Positions 9,067 through 17,795 of a stretch of DNA of 64,000 nt are shown here, piece by piece. The notes under the pieces were generated by a model that was not told where the DNA came from, did no database searches, and saw only the letters and a program-made list of their open reading frames with translations. Origin of the DNA: an uncultured Pelagibacteraceae bacterium (GTDB lineage Bacteria > Pseudomonadota > Alphaproteobacteria > Pelagibacterales > Pelagibacteraceae); contig CACJFJ010000004.1 of assembly GCA_902592675.1 (NCBI GenBank), positions 41,920-105,919 of the forward strand. The letters run 5' to 3'. The first letter of the stretch is position 1. Every line of letters begins with the position of its first letter. A program made the translations under genes and the position numbers.

Positions 9067-9747
9067 ATGATTTTCAAACAATTATTCGACAAAAATTCCT
9101 CAACATATACCTATTTAGTCTCATCTGGAAAAGGAAGAGAGGCATTAATTATTGATCCTGTGTTAGAAAATGTTGGCGAATACATAAATTTACTAAAGGA
9201 GTTAGATTTAAAATTAGTAAAAGTAATTGATACCCACATACATGCAGATCATGTAACAGGGGCATCCAAGCTTAAAGATATTACTAAATGTTCTACTATC
9301 ATGGGCGCCCATACCCCTGCGGATGCTGTTGAAATAAAAGTTAAAGATGATGAATATATTAGTCTAGATAATCTTAAAATTAGAGCGATGTATACTCCTG
9401 GACATACTTCAGATAGTTATAGCTTTTTAATGGATAACTATCTTTTTTCAGGTGACACACTATTAATTAACGGGACTGGTCGAACAGACTTTCAAAATGG
9501 TAGTTCAAAAGATGCTTATAATTCAATATTTAATAAACTTCTAAAATTGCCTGAGGAAACTCTTTTGTACCCTGCTCATGATTATAAAGGTGAAAAAGTA
9601 AGCACGATTGGAAAAGAAAAAAAACAAAATCCAAGATTACAAGTAAGCAGTGTTGATGAATATATTGAGATCATGAATAATCTTAATTTAAAAAAACCTG
9701 CTCAGATTGATTTCAATGTATCTAAAAATATTAATTTAGGTGTTTAA
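9067..9747 (+). CDS. ETHE1-like metallo-beta-lactamase fold protein, probable persulfide dioxygenase
   Basis: The 226-residue protein shows the metal-binding motif THIHADH (about residues 58-64), YTPGHTSDSYSF and SGDTLLINGTGRTDFQNG, then PAHDYKG. This ordered set is characteristic of the ETHE1/Blh persulfide dioxygenases, which use one iron to oxidise glutathione persulfide to sulfite, rather than of glyoxalase II. It stands alone on the plus strand between two minus-strand blocks. Nearby DoxX and a thioredoxin-fold protein hint at a sulfur-redox neighbourhood. Confidence 0.85.
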   Translation: MIFKQLFDKNSSTYTYLVSSGKGREALIIDPVLENVGEYINLLKELDLKLVKVIDTHIHADHVTGASKLKDITKCSTIMGAHTPADAVEIKVKDDEYISLDNLKIRAMYTPGHTSDSYSFLMDNYLFSGDTLLINGTGRTDFQNGSSKDAYNSIFNKLLKLPEETLLYPAHDYKGEKVSTIGKEKKQNPRLQVSSVDEYIEIMNNLNLKKPAQIDFNVSKNINLGV

Positions 9748-9748
9748 A

Positions 9749-10117
9749 TTAAATCGAGGACTCTAAAGCCTTATAGATTAGCTCTTTAGTAGTCTCTCCA
9801 AGACTTCTATAAACTTCTTTATTATCTTTAAAAATTAAAAGTGTAGTTTGATATTGTACATTAAAGAAATTAGCAATTTCTTTGTTGGTGACATCAAATG
9901 CAAAATATTCAATATTTTTAAAATCATTTTTTGCTTTTTCCAAAACTTTCATTTGACTAGCACAAGACATACAATACTTAATCCAAGAGCTCACCACTAC
10001 AACTTTGCCTTCAGATTGTGCTTTATCAAATAATTCTTTTTTAAAAGTTGTCTCCTTTTCCATCGCATTGACATTGAGTGCAATTAAAAGAAAACAAAAA
10101 GTTAAAATTTTTTTCAT
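9749..10117 (-). CDS. Secreted thioredoxin-fold protein
   Basis: A 122-residue protein with a signal peptide (MKKILTFCFLLIALNVNA) and a thioredoxin-like domain. The redox motif is CMSC in WIKYCMSCASQMKVLEKA, and the cis-Pro loop of classical thioredoxin is replaced by YQTTLLIFKDNKEV. It resembles the C-terminal domain of DsbD. It ends two bases from the convergent ETHE1-like gene and lies after azlD on the same strand. Likely periplasmic thiol reductant or oxidant. Confidence 0.8.
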   Translation of the reverse strand: MKKILTFCFLLIALNVNAMEKETTFKKELFDKAQSEGKVVVVSSWIKYCMSCASQMKVLEKAKNDFKNIEYFAFDVTNKEIANFFNVQYQTTLLIFKDNKEVYRSLGETTKELIYKALESSI

Positions 10118-10123
10118 GATTAT

Positions 10124-10438
10124 TTATACAACAAATATTAAAAACCAATAAGAAGCTAAACCTGAAAATATTGTCGCAATTATACTCCTTGAGAAAATAC
10201 CAATAACCATTGCAATTATTGCTGCTAATATCTTTGGATTATTATCTATCTCAAACAAGCCTTTGTCATTAATAAAAATTGCTGGAAAAATTATCGCAGG
10301 AAATATTGCAGATGGCACAAATGATAATATCTCTCTAATTCTATCATTGAACATTTCCTTTTTAATTAAAGCTATCATGGAAAATCTTGTTAGATAAGTA
10401 ATCAATCCACAATATAAAATTAATGCCCAGTTACTCAT
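10124..10438 (-). CDS. azlD: AzlD family branched-chain amino acid transport subunit
   Basis: A 104-residue hydrophobic protein with about four membrane segments and the AzlD-type pattern ALILYCGLITYLTRFSMI, FVPSAIFPAIIFPAIF. It overlaps azlC by four bases. AzlCD pairs (also called BrnFE/YgaZH) export branched-chain amino acids or methionine. The substrate is not decided by sequence. Confidence 0.87.
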   Translation of the reverse strand: MSNWALILYCGLITYLTRFSMIALIKKEMFNDRIREILSFVPSAIFPAIIFPAIFINDKGLFEIDNNPKILAAIIAMVIGIFSRSIIATIFSGLASYWFLIFVV

Positions 10439-11127
10439 ACTTTTTTGTTTTTCATTGTTAATATCATTGCTGTAAATAGTCCTGCGAAAGCGGCAACTAT
10501 GACGTAGGCTTTAAAAGGAATATAATTATATCCAAACGTAGCAACCAATCCTGAAATAATTATTACAATCACATTTATAAATTTTCTAAAATCATTAACT
10601 AATAAAGCCAAGAACGTCAAAGGTACTGCAAAACTTAGTCCGAGTTTTTCTGGAATTGCTGCTCCAAGTATAATTCCTAAAAATGTTGTTGATTGCCATA
10701 TCACCCAACAAGTAGCTCCCCCACCTACTAAATGAAAATATCTATTATTATCTTTATTCTTTTTCAAATATTCATTTGAAATTGCAAATGCTTGATCGAT
10801 TAAAAAGTATGAAATAATAATTTTCCAGATTAATTTTAAATCTGATAGATGTTCTGATACGACTGCACCATAAAGTAAATGTCTTGAATTAACAGCCCCA
10901 ACAGAACTTATTATTACTAAAGATGAAGCTCCTCCTGAAAATAATTGCAATAATACTATTTGCGAAGCACCACCAAAAATTATTAAAGACATTGCCATTG
11001 TTTCAATTGGAGTAAATCCAATATCAATAGCCAATACTCCGAATATCAAACCAAATGGGACCACTGGTATCATAAGTGGGCTTACATCAATAATTCCCTT
11101 TAAAAAAACTTTAAAGTTACTTTTCAT
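10435..11127 (-). CDS. azlC: AzlC family amino acid exporter, large subunit
   Basis: A 230-residue membrane protein with the AzlC hallmark region PLMIPVVPFGLIFGVLAIDIGF and FGGASQIVLLQLFSGGAS. It is followed with overlap by azlD. The pair forms a small exporter for branched-chain amino acids, related to BrnFE and YgaZH. It lies downstream of the iron transporter ATPase gene with a 17-base gap, but a functional link is not evident. Confidence 0.9.
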   Translation of the reverse strand: MKSNFKVFLKGIIDVSPLMIPVVPFGLIFGVLAIDIGFTPIETMAMSLIIFGGASQIVLLQLFSGGASSLVIISSVGAVNSRHLLYGAVVSEHLSDLKLIWKIIISYFLIDQAFAISNEYLKKNKDNNRYFHLVGGGATCWVIWQSTTFLGIILGAAIPEKLGLSFAVPLTFLALLVNDFRKFINVIVIIISGLVATFGYNYIPFKAYVIVAAFAGLFTAMILTMKNKKV

Positions 11128-11144
11128 TTTCTAAAAGGTTTTTA

Positions 11145-12206
11145 TTAGAAGCAAACTATATGATCAATATGAATTGGTCTTTTGATACCAAATTTTTCAT
11201 CCACTTCATGTTGGTGTATATGGTGTGAGTGAACAAATACTGGAATTAAAGTATTACTTGGGGCTCTAAGAGTATAAATAAAATTAGTGCCTCTAAATTT
11301 TCGATCAACTACCTCAAGTTTTAAATTACTTGTATCATCATGCTCTAAATCTTCTGGCTGAAGTAATAGTTGCACATTGGCACCTTCTGGATACTCTTTT
11401 ATAAAATTCCCTTCAATAGTACCTAAATCCCAGTTTTCTAAAGTATTTTTTCCAGTCACCTTTGCTGGAACTAAAATTCCTCTATTCAAAAAATTGACTA
11501 CTTCAATAGAATTTGGCAAATGATAAACCTTGTAAGGATCATCAAATTGTTTCAGTTCTTGATTTAAAATTATTCCACATTTAGATCCTAAATAAAATGC
11601 CTCATAAGAGTCATGAGTAACAATGATTGTTGTGATCTTTAATTTATTTAAAATTTTTTTTAATCTTACTTGAATTTCTTCTTTAAAACTTTGATCTACA
11701 TTTGATAATGGCTCATCAAGTAACAACAAGTCTGGCTGCATTATCAATGATCTTGCTAAGGAGGCTCTTTGGGCTTCACCAGCGCTTATCTCATGAGGAT
11801 ATTTATTAAGTATGTGGAATATATCTAATAAATCTACTATTTCTTTTAAACTAATTTTTTTCTCTTTTTTTTCCTTATTTCTTTCAGAACCAAGCGAAAT
11901 ATTTTTTTCAATAGTGTAATGTGGGAATAGGCTGTTATCTTGAAAAGCGAGTGAAACATTTCTATCCTCTGGCTCTAAATTAATATTTTCAGAAGATAAA
12001 GTTTTTCCATTTAGTATGATTGATCCTTTTTTTAATTTTTCAAGGCCCGCAATCGTTCTTAAGATTGTGGTTTTTCCAATTCCCGAAGGACCCAAAAGAC
12101 ATATTACATCGCCTTGATTTTCAATTGCAAAAGAAACATTTTTAACTTTAGTTTTGTTACCTACATTAAAATCAACGTTGTTAACTTCAAAAAAATTTTT
12201 AGTCAT
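11145..12206 (-). CDS. fbpC: Iron(III) ABC transporter ATP-binding protein
   Basis: The ATPase of the Fe(III) importer encoded with it. In 353 residues it has Walker A (GPSGIGKTT), signature (ISAGEAQRASLARSL), Walker B (LLLLDEPLSNVD) and switch His (VTHDSYEAF), followed by a C-terminal TOBE-like regulatory domain from about residue 240. The spacing is that of the FbpC/SfuC/PotA group. The gene overlaps fbpB by eight bases. Confidence 0.92.
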   Translation of the reverse strand: MTKNFFEVNNVDFNVGNKTKVKNVSFAIENQGDVICLLGPSGIGKTTILRTIAGLEKLKKGSIILNGKTLSSENINLEPEDRNVSLAFQDNSLFPHYTIEKNISLGSERNKEKKEKKISLKEIVDLLDIFHILNKYPHEISAGEAQRASLARSLIMQPDLLLLDEPLSNVDQSFKEEIQVRLKKILNKLKITTIIVTHDSYEAFYLGSKCGIILNQELKQFDDPYKVYHLPNSIEVVNFLNRGILVPAKVTGKNTLENWDLGTIEGNFIKEYPEGANVQLLLQPEDLEHDDTSNLKLEVVDRKFRGTNFIYTLRAPSNTLIPVFVHSHHIHQHEVDEKFGIKRPIHIDHIVCF

Positions 12207-13818
12207 TATTATCTCTTAAAATATATTTAGATGTAACAATTATGAAGAAAGTTGCAATCAAAATCAAAAATAATGAAGGTACCGCTGCAGCCTCAAGTAA
12301 ATCCTCTGATGCAGAGATATAAGCTGTTGTTGCAAAAGTTTCAAAATTAAAAGGTCTTAAAATGAGAGTAATTGGTAGTTCTCTTATTATTTCTAAAGAG
12401 ACTAATATTCCAACAAACAATAAAGAATTTCTCAAAAAAGGAATATGGATATTCATAAAAGTTTTTCTTTTTGAGTAACCAAGTAAATATGAGCTTTCAT
12501 CAACTGAAATATTAATTTTCTCATAGCCTGATTTAATTCCATTGTATGCAAGTGAATAAAATCTAATAAAGTATACAAGCACTAATCCAAGGATTGATCC
12601 TATAAAAACTTTTTTGATAGAAACAAAACCCAAATTTTTAATCACACTATCATCAAACCATGCAATAAAGGTTATGAATGCGACAGCTAAAATAACTCCA
12701 GGAATTGCATAACCTGAAATAGATAATGTGGATAAAATATTTAACGTTTTATTTTTATTTACTCTGTTTCCGTAATTGGAAACTAAACCAAATATTATCA
12801 ACAACAGACTTGATAAAATTACTAAATAAAGAGTATTCATTAATAAATCTAAGATTTTTAAATCAAACAAATTTTCTGGAAATTTAATTGTCCAATACAT
12901 CATCTGACTAAGCGGAAATAAAAAGCTCAAAAAGAATACTAAAAAACAAAAAGAAAAAGCTAAGAAAGCTTTTTTACCTGAAAGTTGTATTTTTTGTTTT
13001 TGTTTAAATCCTGCCTTAGTATTGAAGTGATATTTGGCATTTTTTCTCGATAAATTTTCTAAGATAAAAAGCGCAAAAATAAATAACAATAAAAAGAAAG
13101 ATAATTGATTTGCAAATGCTAAATCATCAAAAGCAATCCATGAATTATAGATACCCGTAGTTAATGTATTTATTGAGAAGAAATCTACTGCACCAAATTC
13201 AGCAAGTGTTTCCATGGCCACTAGCGATAAGCCAGCAACTATAGCAGGTCGTGCTGCTGGCAGAATAATTGAGTAAAATGCTTTAAACTTTGTAAACCCT
13301 AGGTTTTTCCCCAAATCAATTATGTTTTGTGACTGATATAAAAATGACGCTCTAGCTAGAATATAAACGTAAGCATAAAGTGAAAACGAAATTGATAATA
13401 CTACACCTAATAAACCATCAAATTTAGGAATGCTTTGATTGTAATTACCCTCACCAAATAAATTTTTTAAAATAGTATAGGCGGTTCCATAATTTTCAAA
13501 AAAAGCTGTTAATGAATACGCATAGATATAAGGGGGTACAGCAAAAGATAGAATTAGTGCCCATTTAAAAAAATTACTAAACGGAAAATTAAAAAATGAA
13601 ACTAAGTAAGCTGATCCTGTCCCAATAAAAAAAGTTAAAATTAAAACACTCACCAATAAGATTAGAGAATTGAAAATATACTCCATTAAAAAAGTATCTT
13701 TTAATACTTGATAGTAATTAGAGGTATTCTCAAAAAAACTAGAAAAAACTGTTAAAATTGGAATGATTACAAATAATGAAATTACAAAAGAAGATATATA
13801 CCAAAAATTTATTCTCAT
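12199..13818 (-). CDS. fbpB: Iron(III) ABC transporter permease, tandem two-domain form
   Basis: A 539-residue inner-membrane protein with about 12 hydrophobic segments in two homologous halves, each with an EAA-type loop (the LGKNLGFTKFKAFYSIILPAARPAI region and the YLLGYSKRKTFMNIHIPFLRNS region). This is the standard FbpB/SfuB architecture for ferric ion import. It is separated from fbpA by the small cysteine protein gene and a long hairpin. Confidence 0.93.
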   Translation of the reverse strand: MRINFWYISSFVISLFVIIPILTVFSSFFENTSNYYQVLKDTFLMEYIFNSLILLVSVLILTFFIGTGSAYLVSFFNFPFSNFFKWALILSFAVPPYIYAYSLTAFFENYGTAYTILKNLFGEGNYNQSIPKFDGLLGVVLSISFSLYAYVYILARASFLYQSQNIIDLGKNLGFTKFKAFYSIILPAARPAIVAGLSLVAMETLAEFGAVDFFSINTLTTGIYNSWIAFDDLAFANQLSFFLLLFIFALFILENLSRKNAKYHFNTKAGFKQKQKIQLSGKKAFLAFSFCFLVFFLSFLFPLSQMMYWTIKFPENLFDLKILDLLMNTLYLVILSSLLLIIFGLVSNYGNRVNKNKTLNILSTLSISGYAIPGVILAVAFITFIAWFDDSVIKNLGFVSIKKVFIGSILGLVLVYFIRFYSLAYNGIKSGYEKINISVDESSYLLGYSKRKTFMNIHIPFLRNSLLFVGILVSLEIIRELPITLILRPFNFETFATTAYISASEDLLEAAAVPSLFLILIATFFIIVTSKYILRDNND

Positions 13819-13853
13819 AATTTATAATCCGCCTTATAAACATGAAAGTATTT

Positions 13854-13900
13854 TGTTCAAGGCCTTAATAAGGAGACAACTTAATTAAGGCGCTTGAACA
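13854..13900 (-). promoter_or_regulatory. Long intergenic hairpin between the fbpA segment and fbpB
   Basis: TGTTCAAGGCCTTAAT at 13854-13869 pairs with ATTAAGGCGCTTGAACA at 13884-13900, giving a 16-bp stem with one bulged base and a 14-base loop. There is no T-run after it on the minus strand, so it looks less like a full terminator and more like an attenuator or a 3' stabiliser that lets fbpA be made in excess over fbpB and fbpC. Confidence 0.65.
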
Positions 13901-13909
13901 CCCAGAAAA

Positions 13910-14080
13910 TCAAAAATCAAATACTTTTAGGATATGCGGAACCTCCTCAGTTTTAATTTCTGAAAGCTTTCTGTTATTTACTCTTTTATTGATTTTTTCA
14001 CACTCCAAACTGCATGGGGAACATGCTTTGGAAGACTTATTTAAATCAACTTCAGAAATAAATTTCTTTTTTTCTTCCAT
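13910..14080 (-). CDS. 56-residue cysteine-motif protein within the iron transporter operon
   Basis: Starts at ATG 14080, three bases after the fbpA stop, behind a GGAAG that overlaps the fbpA end, and stops at TGA 13910. The product is charged and has one cysteine cluster, ACSPCSLEC (C-x2-C-x3-C), and no signal peptide. Its position between fbpA and fbpB, ahead of the long hairpin, suggests co-expression with fbpA. It could bind iron, an Fe-S cluster or zinc. I do not know the family. Confidence 0.6.
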   Translation of the reverse strand: MEEKKKFISEVDLNKSSKACSPCSLECEKINKRVNNRKLSEIKTEEVPHILKVFDF

Positions 14081-14083
14081 TGG

Positions 14084-15112
14084 TTACTTCCAACCAGCGG
14101 CTGTCATTACTTCTACTGCAGCAGCTTGGTTTTTTCCATAAGAAGCTAATTTAGTTTTCATATCTTGTTTGAAATCTAATCCTAAATTATTGACTACTAA
14201 TGGATTTGGTGAAACACCATCAATCATTGGGAACTCAAAAGTATTATTTGTAAAATGCTCTTGAGACTCTGGAGTTAATAAAAACTCTACAAGTTTAACA
14301 GCGTTAGCTTTATTAGGTGCACCTTTTACTAAAGCAGCACAACTAACATTCATGTGCGTTCCTCTATCATTTTGATTTGGAAAGAAAGCTTTAACTTTTT
14401 TTGCAGCTTCTTGTTGCTCTGCACCTTTTTTACCTGATAACATGAGAGCTAAGTAGTAAGTATTAGCTACCGCAATGTCAGCCTCACCAGCTGCAACTGC
14501 CATTATTTGTGCTCTATCATTACCTGTTGGTGTTCTTGCCATATTAGCCACAACTCCTTCAGCCCATGCTGCTGTTGCAGCTTTTCCATTATTTTTAATC
14601 AAAGACGCTACAAGAGATTTATTATAAATATTGCTAGATTTTCTAATTACTAATCTACCTTTCCACTTTGGATCAGCTAAACCTTCATAAGTCATTCCAG
14701 ATAATTCAGCACCAGTTACTCTCTCTGGTGAGTAATAAATTATTCTTGCTCTTTTTGCGATTCCAACCCACTTGTTTGTTCTAAAGCTTTTTGGAACAGC
14801 ATCTTTAATTGCTGCAGATGTTAAACCACTTTGAAGGGTGCCTTTAGCATCCATTGCACCACATCTTCCTGCATCTGCAGTGATGTATAAGTCAGCAGAA
14901 GAGTCTGCTCCTTCACTTATGATTCTTTTTTCTAAAGCACCTGATTTTCCGTTTATCAAATTAACTTTAATCCCAGTCATATTTGTAAACTTGGAATAAA
15001 GCTCAGAGTCTGCTTTATAATGCCTTGCATTGAAAACATTAACCTCGTTGGCAATTGCAAATGATGATGCAATTACTGAAATGATTAACGTAATAATTGA
15101 TATCTTCCTCAT
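14084..15112 (-). CDS. fbpA: Periplasmic iron(III)-binding protein
   Basis: A 342-residue protein with a signal peptide (MRKISIITLIISVIASSFAIA) and the FutA/FbpA-type opening EVNVFNARHYKADSELYSKF. The tyrosines of ANTYYLALML match the di-tyrosine iron ligands of this family. It delivers ferric ion to FbpB/FbpC. Upstream lies an AT-rich region with a Fur-like palindrome. The downstream stop is coupled to the small cysteine protein. FutA-like proteins are usually abundant in SAR11. Confidence 0.93.
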   Translation of the reverse strand: MRKISIITLIISVIASSFAIANEVNVFNARHYKADSELYSKFTNMTGIKVNLINGKSGALEKRIISEGADSSADLYITADAGRCGAMDAKGTLQSGLTSAAIKDAVPKSFRTNKWVGIAKRARIIYYSPERVTGAELSGMTYEGLADPKWKGRLVIRKSSNIYNKSLVASLIKNNGKAATAAWAEGVVANMARTPTGNDRAQIMAVAAGEADIAVANTYYLALMLSGKKGAEQQEAAKKVKAFFPNQNDRGTHMNVSCAALVKGAPNKANAVKLVEFLLTPESQEHFTNNTFEFPMIDGVSPNPLVVNNLGLDFKQDMKTKLASYGKNQAAAVEVMTAAGWK

Positions 15113-15150
15113 TTATTCTCCGTTATTTTTAGTTCTTCCGCATGATTTAA

Positions 15151-15190
15151 TGAGAATGAGAACTATTCGCATTGCGAATGATTATCAATC
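15151..15190 (-). promoter_or_regulatory. Fur-like inverted repeats upstream of fbpA
   Basis: TGAGAATGAGAACTATTCGCA at 15151-15171 faces a related inverted copy, TGCGAATGATTATCA, ending near 15187. The centre is a perfect 15-base palindrome ATTCGCATTGCGAAT at 15165-15179. GATAAT/GAGAAT hexamers in this arrangement resemble Fur boxes, and the downstream gene is an iron-uptake gene. Whether Fur, Irr or RirA binds here cannot be decided. Confidence 0.65.
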
Positions 15191-15206
15191 GCAATAGTGT
15201 CGCAGT

Positions 15207-16100
15207 CTATTGAGACTTCCAGTCGCCTATTTTGCTAAATAAGAAATTTCTAAAAGCTGTTACTCTAGCTGTGTTTTTAAGAGATTGAGGATACACAAAA
15301 TGTGCTTCCGTGATTGGTCCTTCTGATTTTGGAAGTACTTTAATTATATTTCTTGAATTACTAACAAGATATTCTGGTAATGCAGCTAAGCCAACACCGG
15401 CCTCTACCGCTAAAAGTAATCCCATTACGCTATTTACTTTCATAATTGACTTTCGCTTTTTACCATCATGCATTCCTAATTTTAGCGCCCAATCTGGATT
15501 ATAAACTGGTGATGGTGCCCCTTTTCCGAAAGATATGAATTTATGTTTATTTAAATCACTCATTGTCTTAGGCATACCATGTTTTTCCAAATACTTGTTA
15601 GAACCATATATAAAGTATTTAAGATCGATCAATTTTTTTTGAATATAATTTAACTGTTTTGGTCTTCTCATAAAAATACCAATATCAGCTTGTCTAGTGC
15701 TTAAATCTAACTCCTTGTCCTCGAAAATAAGTTCTATTTCTACTTCAGGGTTTAGACGCATAAATTCTTCAATCCTTGGTGTTAACCAATGTGTACCAAA
15801 ACTTCTAACTGTTGTAATTGTTAATTTACCGGTAGGTTTATTTTTTTGATCTCCTAGAGAAGTTTCAACTTCTTTTAATTTGCTAATAACTTCATGAGCA
15901 GTTTTAAAAACATATTCTCCATTTTCTGTAAGCGTGAGCCCTCTTGCATGTCTTTCAAATAACTGAACTTTTAGATCCTGTTCTAAAGATTGAATTTGTC
16001 TACTAATTGCAGATTGGCTTAGGTTTAAATTAACAGTGGCATTAGTAAAACTTCCAGCCTCAGCTACTGCATGAAAAATCTTAAGTTTGTCCCAATCCAT
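15207..16100 (-). CDS. LysR family transcriptional regulator
   Basis: A 297-residue protein with an N-terminal winged helix-turn-helix (residues about 3-60: MDWDKLKIFHAVAEAGSFTNA, LNLSQSAISRQIQSLEQDL) and a periplasmic-binding-protein-like effector domain. The ATG overlaps the stop of the acuI-like gene by one base, so it is the last gene of folE-acuI-lysR. Effector unknown; control of acuI or of a distant locus is possible. Confidence 0.93.
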   Translation of the reverse strand: MDWDKLKIFHAVAEAGSFTNATVNLNLSQSAISRQIQSLEQDLKVQLFERHARGLTLTENGEYVFKTAHEVISKLKEVETSLGDQKNKPTGKLTITTVRSFGTHWLTPRIEEFMRLNPEVEIELIFEDKELDLSTRQADIGIFMRRPKQLNYIQKKLIDLKYFIYGSNKYLEKHGMPKTMSDLNKHKFISFGKGAPSPVYNPDWALKLGMHDGKKRKSIMKVNSVMGLLLAVEAGVGLAALPEYLVSNSRNIIKVLPKSEGPITEAHFVYPQSLKNTARVTAFRNFLFSKIGDWKSQ

Positions 16101-17101
16101 TATTTATTTAAATCAACCAAAACTCTCCCAGAAATTTCACCCTTTAATATTTTAGGATAAGTTTCAATTAACTCCTCTAAGCTAACTGTTTGAATTGATT
16201 TTTCTATTAAATTAAAGTCAATTAGTTTTGCTGCTTCACCCCAAATAAATTCTCTTCTTTTGATACTGCAATTAGCAGAGTCCATTCCCCAAAGTTTTAT
16301 TCCTCGTAACATAAATGGAATAACATTAGTGTTAAGTTCATTAGTACTTGCATTACCACAGACTGCTATTATTCCATTTGAATTAGTTTGAACAATTGCA
16401 TTTGCTAAAATTTTTCCACCGACTGTATCAACTACTCCATCCCATAAACCTTTATCTATAAGCTTAGGATCTTTATCAAATTCACTGCGATTTATAACAT
16501 TTTTAGCACCTAACGATTTAAGATAATCTGCTTTTGAGTCTTTACCTGAAACAGCTGTTACATTGTAACCCATTTTATTAAGTATCATTACTGCAATACT
16601 TCCAACTCCCCCTGATGCTCCGGTAACTAAAACATCATTTACTTTTGCACCAAGTAATATTTCTTCTCTTGCTTTAATTGCAAATGCAGCCATCAAAGAA
16701 GTAAAGCCTGCAGTTCCTAAAATCATTGCTTGTTTACTAGTTAAGTCATCTGGTTTCTTAACTAAAAAATCACCATTGACTTTAGCCATTTGCGAGTAAC
16801 CACCATAAAAGATTTCTCCAACTCTAAACCCAGTTAAAATTACTTGATCACCTGACTTAAACTTTGAATTTTCACTATCAACAACAGTTCCTGAAAAATC
16901 AATTCCAGGGATGTGAGGAAATTCTTTTACTAATCTTCCCCCATTCTTTAAAATCATTCCATCTTTAAAATTTAGATCTGAATAATCTACTTTGATAGTG
17001 ACATCGCCATGTTTTAAAAAACTTTTATCTACTGATTTTACTTCTCTTGTAAAGTTGTCACCTTCTTGATTTAAAACTAATGCTCTAAATTGATCTGACA
17101 C
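16100..17101 (-). CDS. acuI: AcuI-type acrylyl-CoA reductase (YhdH/YhfP family quinone oxidoreductase)
   Basis: A zinc-independent medium-chain dehydrogenase of 333 residues: GroES-like half (YSDLNFKDGMILKNGG, HIPGIDFSGTV) and a nucleotide-binding half with VLVTGASGGVGSIAVMIL. These are marks of the YhdH/AcuI family, which reduces acrylyl-CoA to propionyl-CoA with NADPH. In DMSP-exposed marine bacteria AcuI prevents acrylate toxicity. It lies between folE (2-base gap) and a LysR gene (1-base overlap). The exact substrate is inferred from the family. Confidence 0.82.
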   Translation of the reverse strand: MSDQFRALVLNQEGDNFTREVKSVDKSFLKHGDVTIKVDYSDLNFKDGMILKNGGRLVKEFPHIPGIDFSGTVVDSENSKFKSGDQVILTGFRVGEIFYGGYSQMAKVNGDFLVKKPDDLTSKQAMILGTAGFTSLMAAFAIKAREEILLGAKVNDVLVTGASGGVGSIAVMILNKMGYNVTAVSGKDSKADYLKSLGAKNVINRSEFDKDPKLIDKGLWDGVVDTVGGKILANAIVQTNSNGIIAVCGNASTNELNTNVIPFMLRGIKLWGMDSANCSIKRREFIWGEAAKLIDFNLIEKSIQTVSLEELIETYPKILKGEISGRVLVDLNK

Positions 17102-17103
17102 TT

Positions 17104-17724
17104 TTAATCTTTTGAATTGCTAATTAACCTTAAATATCTATTTTGATAACTTAGGTCTTCTTTGAATTGACCTAAATAATAATTTGTAACTGTTGTTGCT
17201 TGTTCTTTTTTAATTCCTCTCATTGTCATGCACTGATGAGTTGAGTCTATGGTGACTGCTACACCTTTAGCATCCAAAGCCTCCATTAGTGTATTCGCAA
17301 TTTGCATAGTTAATCTTTCCTGAGTTTGCAATCTTTTAGAGAAAACCTCAACAACTCTGGCTAATTTACTTAACCCCACAACTCTTTCATTTGGGATGTA
17401 AGCAACATGAGCTTTACCAATAATAGGTGCCATGTGATGCTCACAATGACTTTGAACAGAAATATTCTTTTGAATAACCATGTCATCATATCCATCGACA
17501 TCGCCAAATGTTTTATCTAAAACTTGGATAGGATCTTCTTTATAACCTTTGAAGTACTCTTTAAAAGCTTTAACAACTCTTTTTGGTGTTTCTAGAAGCC
17601 CCTCTCTGTTAGGATCTTCCCCCATCCAAGTTAAAATTGTTTTAAAAGCTTCCTCAGCATCTTTATCAGAAATTTTTTTTATTTCTTGTTCATTATTTGT
17701 GTCTTTTACTAATTTCATTGGCAT
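17104..17724 (-). CDS. folE: GTP cyclohydrolase I
   Basis: Makes dihydroneopterin triphosphate from GTP, the first step of folate synthesis, which feeds the many THF-using enzymes in this window. The 206-residue length and motifs fit: SHCEHHMAPIIGKAHVAYIPN with Zn-binding Cys and His, and DSTHQCMTMRGI with the second Zn Cys. Either of two Met codons (17724 or 17718) could start it. Confidence 0.95.
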   Translation of the reverse strand: MPMKLVKDTNNEQEIKKISDKDAEEAFKTILTWMGEDPNREGLLETPKRVVKAFKEYFKGYKEDPIQVLDKTFGDVDGYDDMVIQKNISVQSHCEHHMAPIIGKAHVAYIPNERVVGLSKLARVVEVFSKRLQTQERLTMQIANTLMEALDAKGVAVTIDSTHQCMTMRGIKKEQATTVTNYYLGQFKEDLSYQNRYLRLISNSKD

Positions 17725-17795
17725 GTTTTATACATATAATTTGTCTATTTTAAAATATTTAAAATGTAAATATATATGCTACATAATCACTTAAT

